Positions 1 to 11,159 of a DNA stretch of 64,000 nucleotides are shown one piece after another. Source of the stretch: Lunularia cruciata (taxonomy: Eukaryota > Streptophyta > Marchantiopsida > Lunulariales > Lunulariaceae); the NCBI GenBank assembly GCA_948567375.1, contig OX419761.1, positions 16,804,501-16,868,500 on the forward strand, written 5' to 3'. How positions within the stretch are numbered: the stretch's first letter is position 1; every line of letters starts with the position of its first letter. A program made the translations under genes and the position numbers. The notes below the pieces were generated by a model that was given only the letters and a program-made list of their open reading frames with translations, was not told where the DNA came from and ran no database searches.

Positions 1-1169
1 AGTAAATAATAGTGCATAAATAAATGCACAGTTCTATAGCTTTTCTATAATTTAATTTGGTTCCTTTGTCTTACTCATAATAGTGTCTGACTTTAGAAGG
101 GACAGAACTTCATCTTCGGCTCCGGATCTCGAGGTGTTTTTCACAAACCAGGAGAATCTCGTCAACACTTTTGGCAAAGACTGCTCAAATCGCCTTGTGA
201 GCTAACAAACACAGCTCAAATATAACATCTAGTATGATCTCTGCAAAGCTTGTGCGTTGACCTGTGAGCAATCCCCGTTCGTGTATGTAGAATGTCTCTG
301 TCTGATAGTCCCGTTTGATTTCGCGAACAATTATTGCTGCAAGTTGTCGTACCATAGGACTTTAAATAAGAAGGTGAACGCGATAATAGGACTTTAGATA
401 CCTCTTTGACATTTAAAGTTTATATGTAGCTTATGTACGAAAGTTCACATCCTCAAACCTTATTAGAAAGCTAGAAACTAGAAAGCCTAAAATCGTCGTC
501 CGAATTTCGAGTAATGTAGTTCTGGTCAGAAGGTTTGACAACGTTATGGTGCCATATCCAATTCAGGATAGAACGGTATAATGTCGAGGTTCCTTCACCC
601 TTGATTTTTTGCATATTGGTGCGCAATCCTGCCTGCCCATAAAGAAATAGAATGATGTTCAATAATGCGTTGCCTCAGATAAATGTAGTGATATCATCCC
701 TCCTCGTACGCACGGTACATCTGATTGGTGAAATGATTGGGAACTATCATATCTTTCGCGTTCTAGAGTTGTTCGAGGGAGTTGTACCATCAATCTCCAT
801 AAGAGAAAAGACAGCACTGGTCGTCTGATCAAATACACCGAGCTGACCGTCCGTTGGTCGGAACATGTCAAGCATTAGCGTTGATCTTGCTCTGCGTGAC
901 CTCCATCACCAAAATGGATAGAATAATTTTAGGTGCGGTAGGGCAGATTTCTCAAATAGACTCTATTGGTACTTAGCCAAAAATATTTCTCTCCCTCGTA
1001 AGGCTTTTAGGCCTAATTTCGTTTTTCCTACGCGGTTTGCCTTTTTTTTTCAGAAGTATCGATCGGGACCAAATTCTATATTCTTAATCTAGCCAGAGGA
1101 AGCATAACGATGCCTTGTCGTACCTTAATCTTGCACTCACTGAATCCCCGATGACGGCGACTCGAATAA

Positions 1170-1210
1170 AAAACAAAAACGATGGGAAGACCTCATTAAG
1201 CCGTATAGCG
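1170..1210 (-). repeat. Dispersed repeat, short copy D
   Basis: The stretch is similar to the middle part of the repeat copies at 4045-4130, 16329-16412 and 30263-30350, including the segment that reads Gly-Arg-Pro in the best copy. It is in the same relative orientation as the copy at 30263. It is short and diverged, so this is the weakest member. Confidence 0.4.
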
Positions 1211-2758
1211 TCGACAACCAACGCACTCATTTAATACACTTAATTGTTGTCTAAATCATACGTTTGAAAATTCACAGAAATCTTGACTATGATATGCTAT
1301 TTTGAGAATTTGCAAATGTATTCCTCAGCACTCGCCGACCACTTCGTTCCTTACTGCTGAACATTAGCCACCTTATGCAGACATCTTTCTAGGTCAAGGT
1401 ATATATCTGTTGCCGTGACGTTTTGAGTTCCAGCTTACTTGGATATCAACGCTTACTCTTACATCAACACCTGCCATCAACATCTTACGCTGTACGTAAG
1501 GTTGTAAGGTGGAAAATCAAATGTAAGGCGCTCAAAGGTTGTAGAGTAACTTTAAAATCTACAATTCTGCCAAATATAGTGGTGAATAAGGTTCCGACGA
1601 TGCTCCTCCAATTCCCGGGAAGCTTATTAACCTTGATGTTCAAATAAGCTCTTACATTTTGGATTATACCATACCCAAGTTGGCTTACAAACTCCACAAT
1701 ACCACCCAAGTGACGGATGTGGCTCTTGTTACGCATAGTACACATTATTCGTGTAGTTTGGCACTCTTAACTACAATACCGAGACATTCGAGTGAGTAGC
1801 TAAAGGAAATTTGAGATTTCAAAAGCTTTCTTGATGTACACCCAAGACCAATACATTTTTTATGACAAGCTAGTCATTGCATAAAGTGTGGAGCAAATGG
1901 TTTTTGTGAATTCTCTTTATAACCTATAGATTATATCTGGCTCTCAATTGTATTACCAATGGGTACGAGGGAGATCTTTGAGTTCTTAACAATTACCATT
2001 AAAACTGTTGCGAAGAAAGGCAAGTGAAGAAAGTGTTTTCTACAGGAACACTTGCCACATCCATTGATTCCGATACAGCTTTTAAATGTATCAAAAAGAG
2101 GATTACTACATTGAGTTTTACATTCTTATTTGAAACCAAGATTGCATGGTGAAATGCTTGGTTTGCTTTCTAGTTTAGCATAGCGTGATTGGGAGACCGT
2201 GGACCGAATCAACTCCATTTTGAAGTTCAGGAAATCAACCATATACAAAGTTGTGATTTTTGTAAAAGACCTGAGAGCTTATTTCTTTGGCAAATATTAA
2301 CTTATGTATGCATGTATACAGCAATCAAGGCCAAATACTAAATCTTTTGACCTGTTACATAGGATACGTGATCTTAAGGAACTTGATAGAACATTGGCTT
2401 CAAGTATAGCAACATTGGTTATCTTTGAAGCCAATGATCCAACATTACGACTATTTTGGATTTGTCAAGTTCTAAAAGTATCATCCCAAACGAAGAAAGA
2501 GAACCAGAGAGAGCCAAAATCCAGAAGTTTCTTATCAATAGAAAATGCATTTAGTTGAAACTACTTTCTTGAAAACAAAAAGGGCAAGTGACAAAAGGAT
2601 GCAAACAACATTACACATCATTCAGATAGATTTTACAGATATTAAGATATAATCACTGGATTTCTACCTTGACCAACATATTTATTTAAAAGAAAAGAAC
2701 AGAAACTCAAATCTTTTAGGTAGATATTCTTACACGAGTGCAATTTAGATGATGGTAG

Positions 2759-2782
2759 CAATAATAATAATAATAATAATTT
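2759..2782. repeat. AAT trinucleotide microsatellite
   Basis: About seven uninterrupted AAT/ATA units are visible in AT-rich spacer. No function is implied. Confidence 0.9.
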
Positions 2783-4044
2783 AGAGGATGCAGCTCCATA
2801 AGAGGTAGTAAGAGACTCCCAAAAGCATTGTCAAAAGTAGTTTAGATGATGCTTAAAGAAAATTTGCACATACAGTCTTATTATATGTCTTAATATCTGT
2901 GACCAGTTTTGGGGAAGGATGTCCTATAGCACGCACGCTTCGGCATGTGGCCTCAGATTAAAATTTGAGCTCTTTAGAGGATGTGCGTATTTCGGACGAG
3001 CGGGCAAAAAGATGGATTTTGAGTGACACTCTTCAAAACAATATAGACTATTAGATTCAAAATTAGGCAAAATAGTTTTAAAACAAGATTTCCAGAATGT
3101 ATGTTTGGGCAGTCCGGAAAAGTTATTATTCTTTTCTCCAAAAGTGTTGATTTTTTTTACACAAATCACGGAATTTCTACAGTTGCATGCTAATGTTGGC
3201 GTTATTACTTCTTGCTATTTCTAGAAATGTATGTTCTGAGAATTTGCACCGCACAAAAACCCCATGAAGTATTAGTAAGTTGATTAGTTACTGGTTGTTT
3301 CGAGCCACTGTATATGGTCATCTTGATGTTATATGTAGTGTCGGAAGTCGGGAACGCAGAATAGCACTGCAACTATTTTATCATTTTCTTTACAGTGGAT
3401 CTCTTTTATTAGGAAGGTGTAATAGATCTGTTTAGAACCGTGTTCAGGCTTCAGCAGTCAATATTTTACAACGCTTTCACGCTTCTGTATGCAAATACCC
3501 AACTCCGGGCTAATATACACGATATAGCGCCCATTATAGCGCCAAAATACTGGTCACGATGAGTATGTTGGTATCTTTTATTTTCATTCCACCATTGGCC
3601 CTTGACATGAACCTATAATTCTATATATGTGGAACCAATACCTAACCCTTTGCCGGTGAGTGAATAGCCTGCTAATGCTATATATAATCTTACAGCCAAC
3701 AAGATGCTTAACACGGTTCTAGCAGGAATGTTGAAGCACATATTGACATCGCTACACAGGATTATATAACATAGCACTACTGGTACTTGCAGAGCAGAAG
3801 TTACTCGAAACTCTGCCAGTTTCTAAAAAAAATGGCTGTTTTTTGCTCATACGATTATAACTAGCCTCAAAATGCAGTCTATTATGCGTTAAACTTAAAG
3901 AGTCACAAACTTCAGGAGCTACCAAACCGAGATACTGCGTACGGTTCTACCAGCAACGCAATATTGACATCTCTCTACAGCCCTGTAATCCTGTATGGAG
4001 CTTGGACTTCTCAAGCCAGATGCGTTTGCAGAGTCTACCTAACA

Positions 4045-4130
4045 GATTGGGGTTTAGCCCCATTTTACATCTTATGTCTCATCCGTGTACTGCTTGATCG
4101 GGTCTTCCCATCCTTCTCCGTTATTATACG
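4045..4130 (+). repeat. Dispersed repeat, copy A
   Basis: About 85 bases match the copies at 16329-16412 (same strand) and 30263-30350 (opposite strand). The complementary strand of this copy reads a Gly-Arg-Pro motif followed by a lysine/methionine/leucine/proline/asparagine pattern seen in the other copies, with one stop codon. This is probably a fragment of a transposable element. Confidence 0.6.
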
Positions 4131-5875
4131 AGATTCACCTTTTGTCTACAAGATATCTCCAGCTGACTGTGTCCGTCTGCACAGGAGACTTCTCCACTAT
4201 TTTTGACTTCTTCAGCACTGCTTGCACTGATATGATTGAAGTAAAAGACTTCTTGTGTTACGTCACGATGTTCATACAGAAAGCTAATTATTATGGTCAA
4301 GTCTCTTCGAGCACCTGCTTACTAAGTCAATGGTTGAGAGTTGCCTTGGGGGTCTGTTACTCAATGTGAGCCTGCTTTGTACACTCCTTCAATGGCCTTT
4401 CTACATGCCTCAAGGCATGGTCGCCAAGAAAAGTTTCCGTAATATCTTCATAAGACAGGTTAGATTCAGTGAAGGCTGACTCTCAAAGAGATCTTTAAGC
4501 ACTCTTAGTAGTGGAGATAAAGATCTCAAATGTCAATGTAGCCTAAGCATGGAGCATACGGGGGCCGCAGCTCACTGGGTTGCCGCTCAACTAATCAACC
4601 AGAAAATTTATATTCTGGTGTTGCTACAAGTGATCTCATCTTCTTCTTGATGTTTGCTGCAAGCCAGACCGTTGATTCGTGGACGAAACGAAAATTTCTT
4701 CGCATCCCTTCCGAAGATAGGTTAAGCTTCAGTCAAAAGTCACATCAAGTACCTCAATAATTTTCTCTATTAGTCAGTTTTACAGTTCATCATAGATGCG
4801 TCCATGATCTTGGACTTTGTCGCTACAGGCTCTTGATATTACAAGTATATATCTGACTGATCATACTAAAAGATTCTGTGATCAAATTCCTCGAGCTCCA
4901 CGCAGTCAAGTCCATCCGTGATCATCTCATGCCAAGCAATGTGACACACGACCATCTTCCTGGTCGTTATTGATGGAAGCTGTAAACATCCTTGGAGGGC
5001 GAGGTTCTTGCACACTCATTCCAATGTGGATGGCAACTCAAAAGCTGGCTATCAAGGTTTACAAAAGAATGGGCCTGGATATCAGGTAAGCATTACCTTA
5101 CCTTCGGCCAATCTCAAATATACAAGAAAATGAACTCTGTAGCGCACATGACAGCTTTAAGCTGTAAATTATTTTCGCATGGGATTGTGAAGCTGGAAAT
5201 TTTAATAATGTGCTTCTCCATGATTTGACGATCACCACCTTTCAAACCTACACATTATTCGCTACAATACCAACAGGCTTTGTAAACATCAGAGAATCTC
5301 ATCTTCCGTCTTTCTGAATCTCAATCTCAGTAACTGCAATGATTTGTAGATAAGTATTGGGCAACATGAAACGATCTGAACTTTGAAGAGTGCAGTGCAA
5401 GTTCACTGGAAGATGTGAAGTGATTGCTTTCAGAAATTTGTCCAGAACATGAAAAGAATGGGGTAGGAGCACATGCAGACATGATAGCATCACTAGATTT
5501 GGATGTCCCATGTAGATTGGGAGCAGGAGTATGTTGGGCATCTACAACAGCATTCACCGGATGGAGTGCAAATCGAATATTGACAGTCAGATGATAGCCA
5601 GAACTGGCCTTGCAGGTATTCAGGAGGACTAAAACGTCTAGAAGTTCTCTATGGTTGGGCAGTCACCAGGCAAGCGTTGGACGCATTGACATCAAGCTTA
5701 ACCGGTACCAGCACAGAATTGATAAAGTTCTCGAATGAAATAAGTTCTTCGAATTCTTTTCTCAAGATGGGAACTACAATCCTCTTTAGAACGTCTGGAT
5801 CTAGCTAATGAGTAGCTATTTCCGCTAATGGATATCCCGCATATCCATCTCGAATTCACCAAGAATGTTTCCAAC

Positions 5876-6045
5876 CCGTGATTAGCTCCAACATGACCAC
5901 TCCGAAGCTGTACACATCATCCTTTGCTGTCAGATGACTTGTGAACTGGAATGTTGGAATCCGTGATTTGCTCCAACATAACCACTCCGACGCAGGAAAC
6001 ATCACCCTTTGCGGTCAGATGACTTGTGAACTGGACGTTGGGATC
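5876..6045 (-). repeat. 85-bp tandem duplication inside the kinase remnant
   Basis: Two adjacent units, 5876-5960 and 5961-6045, are similar along their whole length with scattered substitutions. Each encodes the kinase subdomain that reads like the segment around DVYSFGVVMLE. A functional kinase has this segment once, so the duplication itself would disrupt the fold. Confidence 0.85.
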
Positions 6046-7961
6046 CATGTACCCTGAATCCCCGTTGCCGTGATATGCCTTGCGTTGTCTAGAACGAATT
6101 TAGATAGACCCAAAATCAGCAACCTTGGCGTTGAAAGCATCGTCTAGTACAATGATGACACTGTTGACATCTTGGTGATTTTTGGACGATATGCCGCAGT
6201 GTGCACATAATTCAATGCTTCCACAGTCCGTAAAGCGATGCTCATACGTTCTACCCAATTCAGTCCGAATACCGCTGAATCCCCTCGAAACAGATGCTGC
6301 GACAAGCTACCTTGAGGAACGTACTCCAAGACCAAGATAGATACCTCAGGAAGGAAGCAGCACGAGACGGACCAAGAGGCGACGATGGACCTGCGAGAAA
6401 ACCTTGACCTCGTTAATATTCTGCTTCCTGGACACCTCTGAATGAAGACGATCACTCTTCTTGAACGCCACGCGCTCATCGTCCAGAACTCCATGATAGA
6501 CTCTGCCGAATCCCCCCATGCCGTATTCTCTTCTGATAACATTGTCCGTTGCCTTGCACACTTCCTTCAAACACCTGTCCGAATGAACTTCCTACCGTCC
6601 TCAACTTCTGAAATCAATGGAGAACTTGCACCTTGTTTTCCACTGCTCCTTTTCTCCCGCTTGGCTGTGGAGCGGAGCTCAGAACACCGTCGATGATTAG
6701 AATGCACTGTGCATGCTCCTTCCCCACCACCAGGCTGATTCGCAGGTCTACAAGCAAACTCGATGTCAATCCTCAAGAATTGATGTAGCTCATCTTTTAG
6801 CACATGTACTGGAAAAAGCTGAACAAAGAACATGTCGATGTAACAGTGCAATCGTGCCCCAAATGGACTTCCTTATCAACAAGCAAGGCAAGTAAGAGGT
6901 GAACTGCAATCCGTGCTTGTAGTTCTTTACTGGATTGAGGAACCAATCATATGAAAGAAAGCCTTTGCCACTGATCTCAGCTCCGATCGAGAAAAGAAGT
7001 CTGACGTGTACCTGGCAGTGATGGTAAATTCGTGGGTGCCGGGGTAAATGATCTTGGTGAAGGGCATGAGCTGAGATTGAGATTGAGATTGAAGTATTAA
7101 AATCTTCCTAGCAAATTCCTAGAAGGTTGTCACTGAAATAAAAAATTATCCTTCCTCTCGAAAAAGAATTTCTTGCATTAAGCCACTAGATCGATTGTGC
7201 GAGAAATCAACGTTCTGCAAGTTGTTGGAAGTTGTTGTTGAAAAAGTCATAGGAAATAGGCCCAGAAATATTATTCCATGCCAGATCTAACTTCAGCAGA
7301 TCCATCCCGGCTTAAGGTAGTTCAAGCTTCCATCGATTTCATAACGACTTAGATTCAAAGCAGCAAACAGGGAGTGAGTCATCACCTGTAGGAGGAAAGA
7401 ACCATTTTGAACTTGTTGCGGTCAACTTCTATTGTCTCATGCTGTGAATCTTCTTCGACGTCATCTCGAAGGCATTCGCCAGCGACACGGCTGCTCTTGC
7501 CCCTATCGTGAGGCTTGCTGAAGATTATTGTCTTAATAAGCTTAATAACAAGCTTAATAAAAAAAATTTAGATTTAGAATCTAAGAGGAAGTTAGGAACT
7601 TCCTCAGTTAGTTTGTTGCACGACAAAGTCAGGAAGTATAGCTGTAGATTTTCATTTTCCTCACAGGTCTGTAGCTCCTTCAGGCTTTCCAGAGAATCAG
7701 ACAATCATTTATGATCTAGGGACAGTACTTACAATTTCTTGAGAGTTTGAAGCGGAGCCAATGTCCCAAAGAGTTTATTCGAGCTTATATCCCACACTAC
7801 CAAAGATGTCAAATTTCTGAGGGCGTTCAATTTCCCGTTCAAGGCAACTTTGAGTAAATGGGGCCTGCAGATCCAAGACTACTTAATGGCTTTAATGCAC
7901 CATTTAACTTGTTCGTTGAAATGTCTAAAAGAGACAGCTCGCGAAGACTGCCAATAGTGCT

Positions 7962-8071
7962 CCAACTAGAGCTCGTGGATCTGAGCAACAATCATCTTTC
8001 TTACTGGTCCAATAGTGCTCCGGATTGGACCAGTAAGATGATTGTTGCTCAGATCCACGAGCTCTAGTTGG
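7962..8071. repeat. Inverted duplication of one LRR unit
   Basis: Arms 7962-8012 and 8025-8071 are reverse complements except for a 4-base gap. The right arm read on the minus strand gives a normal LRR segment (LELVDLSNNHLTGPI). The left arm repeats the same coding DNA facing the other way, with a 12-base spacer. Confidence 0.9.
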
Positions 8072-8834
8072 CTAGAATTGGAGATCTCTGCTGGTAAGCT
8101 TTTTGAGTTTCTGGGCAGAGATCCAAGAATAGCGGTACACGACCTTACAGAGTAAAGTCAGTAGACATTGCTCTGATGCTTGAACCTGGTCCACGTTTTA
8201 AACCCTCCTATTCTTGTAGACATTTCTTCCCGTCGTGGAAATTGTCCGGATAATGCTTGTTTGTTGGATGTCTACGGAATTAATCTCGTATTTCTCTCAT
8301 TATCAGCTCATCGCGATATGGGTAATCTGCTACAACTTTCCCTCCAGGACCAGGATTTACAAGGACGAGCAGTGCCAAGGAAAAGATGACTACACGCCAT
8401 CTAAAACAGGATGCCATGAGTAGTATCTGTCGCAACCGCCCTGATTCAACATCCTGAACGGACCTAGCCTGTTCAGAGGTCATGGATGTAAAACATGATC
8501 CGCACAAGTTCACAAGAGCTAGAGAGAGGTCAACTAGAGGAATCAAGTAGACTTCCTCCGAGTGCAGACATAAGACGTCGAGCGCGCTTGAGAATGCAAG
8601 AATAATCATTATACTGGATAATTTTACATACTACATAATTTATAAGCAGGGAGTCTTTCTTGAGTAGACCCTACTACTAATTGAAAGAAAGGTGAGGTTC
8701 GTGCTCATCCCGGGGTGAAAGAGTTTAATCGACTGGCAAACGAGAGAGGAATGCTGCACTCATTGCTGCGACATGTCATACAAACTAGCGAACTTGGTAT
8801 CACGTTGCGTAGTACCAGAAATGATTACGGTTTC

Positions 8835-9031
8835 TGTAACAAGCCTGGGGAGTGGTCTCGGCGATCGGCACATTCTTAAACAGTTTAGCCTCGCAGAGGA
8901 CCCCACTGCTAGACCCAGCATCCCCCCTTTCCTGGACTTCTTCGTAATCATTTTGGCAGTGGGGTCCTCTGCGAGACTAAATTGTTTGAGAATGTGCCCG
9001 ATCGCCGAGACCACTCCTCAGGCTTGTTACA
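8835..9031. repeat. Long near-perfect hairpin (foldback or hairpin-RNA locus)
   Basis: Arms 8835-8909 and 8956-9031 pair over about 75 bases with four mismatches and one single-base bulge, separated by a 46-base loop. No transposase, terminal motif or coding function was seen. It lies about 400 bases beyond the start of the kinase remnant. The geometry fits a small foldback transposon or a young inverted-duplication RNA gene. Confidence 0.85.
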
Positions 9032-11159
9032 AAAGTTAAACAAGAAAGCAAAAAACGGTCTGAGTCCGGAGAACACAGGAAAGTAAGAAGATTCTAGTCC
9101 TATGTCAGGTACCCCCTTTGTTGGCTGTTCCCCATCAAGCTCCTCCTGGTTGTAGTTCCTGTGTGCATTGCTCACAAACAGAACAAAATAATGCAGATCT
9201 GTAACAACAAGGGAACAGAACTGCAGGAACCACAAAAGAGGTAACAACTATAGTGAGAAGGAACAGAATCTCATTACAGTCCAACTCTAGTACTGGAGAT
9301 AGCAATCGTATTGAACTGCGTTCACATTGGTTGATAACCTGCGGAATGTGTGCAACCTGCCACAGTACGTACTCTGTGCATCCTGGTTACTGGGTGGCTT
9401 TCTACCCGGTCCTGAATTTTCAGCGTTTTCATTGACCAAGACTACCAATCCCTGACCAAGTCTAGTGAAATACTTATTACAGGCTGCTTACTTTTGAATA
9501 GGACGTTTACTGCTGCGGTTACTCAATTATGTAGAACTATACAGAACGTGGAATTCTTCGATACGCATGATTTACCTCCATGATCACCACGGTAGATTTC
9601 TGGTCAATTGGTTCCCTTCAAACCGAAACTTCTATTCTAGATCTAGAGCAAACCTCAACATATCACTACCGATTGTGAATCTTAGAGAACTGAACCTTCC
9701 ATTGTATGGCTCTGATTGATATAAGATGGACGCAAGCTCAAACATGCTTTTATTACATACATGTTGAACTCTCAATTTATTTTCACACCCGAAGGTCTAA
9801 TTCCCTTCGTAATTGTTTTGTTTCAAATTCTGGCGGACAGAACAGCACACACACCAGATTACCCGTCGTATTGGTATTTTGGGCTGTGTTTCTCTCCTCT
9901 GGTTGTTCTCCTTTCTTATCATCTGAGATATCTGTTGTTTTCTTGGTGAGTTAAATATCTGAATTCACCAATTAAATTGTTTGATTCTATATTCCATTCA
10001 GCATGCTCCATTGAGATTGAAGTTTTGCTCTTACAGGGCTATGTTACCATAGACTTGGGTCTAATATGCAACCTTAATTTTACGCTCTATTCATTGTGTT
10101 TCTTTTATGCTACACTGTTGCTCCTACAAGATTGTCTATCACCAGAGAATTATACCTGAGCATGCATGTTATCAACCAGCGTATCATTTTGCCATGTGGG
10201 GAACTGCCGATCACAAATGAAATTACTTTGCGAATCTCTCCCGCATCCTAAATGTATAATCTCTCCTACAGCATTTAGGTGGATCGACATTCCAAAGTCC
10301 TTATATTACTTTGTTAGTTATGGGAACCAGCAAAAGATTAGACTCATTTGCGTTTCAGTGCTATCATAATGTCCCCTGTTTAGGGCCACATACCGTTCCT
10401 CCCTGCTTCTGAAGAACTAAAGAAGGCAATGATGAGTGGTGTGCTCTAACGGAAGACGGAGGTTTGCACTTGGGTCGCCAGGTTATACAGGTTCTAGATC
10501 GTATAGCGAAAGTATAAATACCCTAACAACTTATGGTTTTATTTTTGGCTCAAGCTCGTCCTCTGAATATCCTTGGAAAACAGATAACTTGGTCACATAA
10601 ACAAACCATAGAGAATTGCAAAACACGATTTAAGCCAAGAAGCTCCCCGTACACTTCGAAATAGCACTCCTAAGATTCTCCAGAAGAACGGAGTATCAGT
10701 GATTCGTCCGCTTATGATTTCCTCAAGTATGAATTTCTGTAACGAGTTTGTGAAGAGTTCCGCACCCCTGTGCCTACATGAAAGAAGATACCGTATAATC
10801 TGATCCATGCTTCCTCTCCTTGACTTAACAAAAAACAAACAAAATTCTGTCCTAAAAAGTGTCGCACATACCCAGCTTCTACCAGGTATATGAAAAGGAA
10901 AAAGTAAGACAAGTGGAAACTCCAGTTCATCTGATCTATGCTAAGCCTTGCCCTGGTTTATCTATGGTTGCCCTTATGGCTCAATTTCCTCTGCTGAGAG
11001 GGTCTTCCCGTTCATACCTAACTTCTCTGGTTTATTTTTTGAGTTGCCAACAACCTGGAGTACTGCAAATCTTCACAATAGCTTGCTGCACATCGGCCAG
11101 TTCTATTCTCATCTACCCAACTGTGGGCATGTGGTGGCACCTGTGGACGTTATTTCACC
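9032..11159. other. Spacer between kinase remnant and P450
   Basis: No assignable gene. Open frames at 10593-10838 (minus) and 10859-11220 (plus) have no recognisable motifs. The last few hundred bases would hold the P450 3' untranslated region, since that gene ends at 11160 on the minus strand. Confidence 0.5.

Larger units (their letters stand above)
1..5290. other. Spacer without a recognisable gene
   Basis: I see no coding region here that I can assign. Short open frames exist on both strands (for example 2304-2558 plus and 4085-4369 plus), but they show no family motif, no repeated domain pattern and no plausible exon chain. The stretch contains an AAT microsatellite near 2759-2782 and two copies (1170-1210 and 4045-4130) of a dispersed repeat listed separately. 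Confidence 0.6.
5330..8417 (-). pseudogene. Decayed LRR receptor-like kinase
   Basis: This is a ruined gene for a plasma-membrane leucine-rich-repeat receptor kinase. Reading down the minus strand: a possible signal peptide starts at 8417 (Met-Ala-Ser then a hydrophobic run). LRR consensus pieces of the type LxxLxLxxNxLxGPI follow near 8110-8025, 7850-7760 and 7320-7250. A Lys/Arg/Ser-rich juxtamembrane stretch lies near 6690-6590. A kinase domain runs from 6570: the ATP loop Gly-Gly-Phe-Gly-Arg-Val-Tyr is near 6510, the VLEYVPQGSLSQHLF segment near 6330, the HxD-like segment and the following active-site region near 6160-6110, and the DVYSFGVVMLE segment near 5910. These pieces lie in different frames and are broken by stops, so no protein can be made. 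The kinase type (N-terminal LRRs, ATDN motif before the ATP loop) resembles plant LRR-RLKs. The exact subfamily is uncertain. A tandem duplication and an inverted duplication inside it are listed separately. Confidence 0.72.

Noticed and set aside
10593-10838. Minus-strand frame with LFTNSL resembling the end of copia pol
   Set aside because: The likeness is limited to a few residues, with no RNase H motif nearby.
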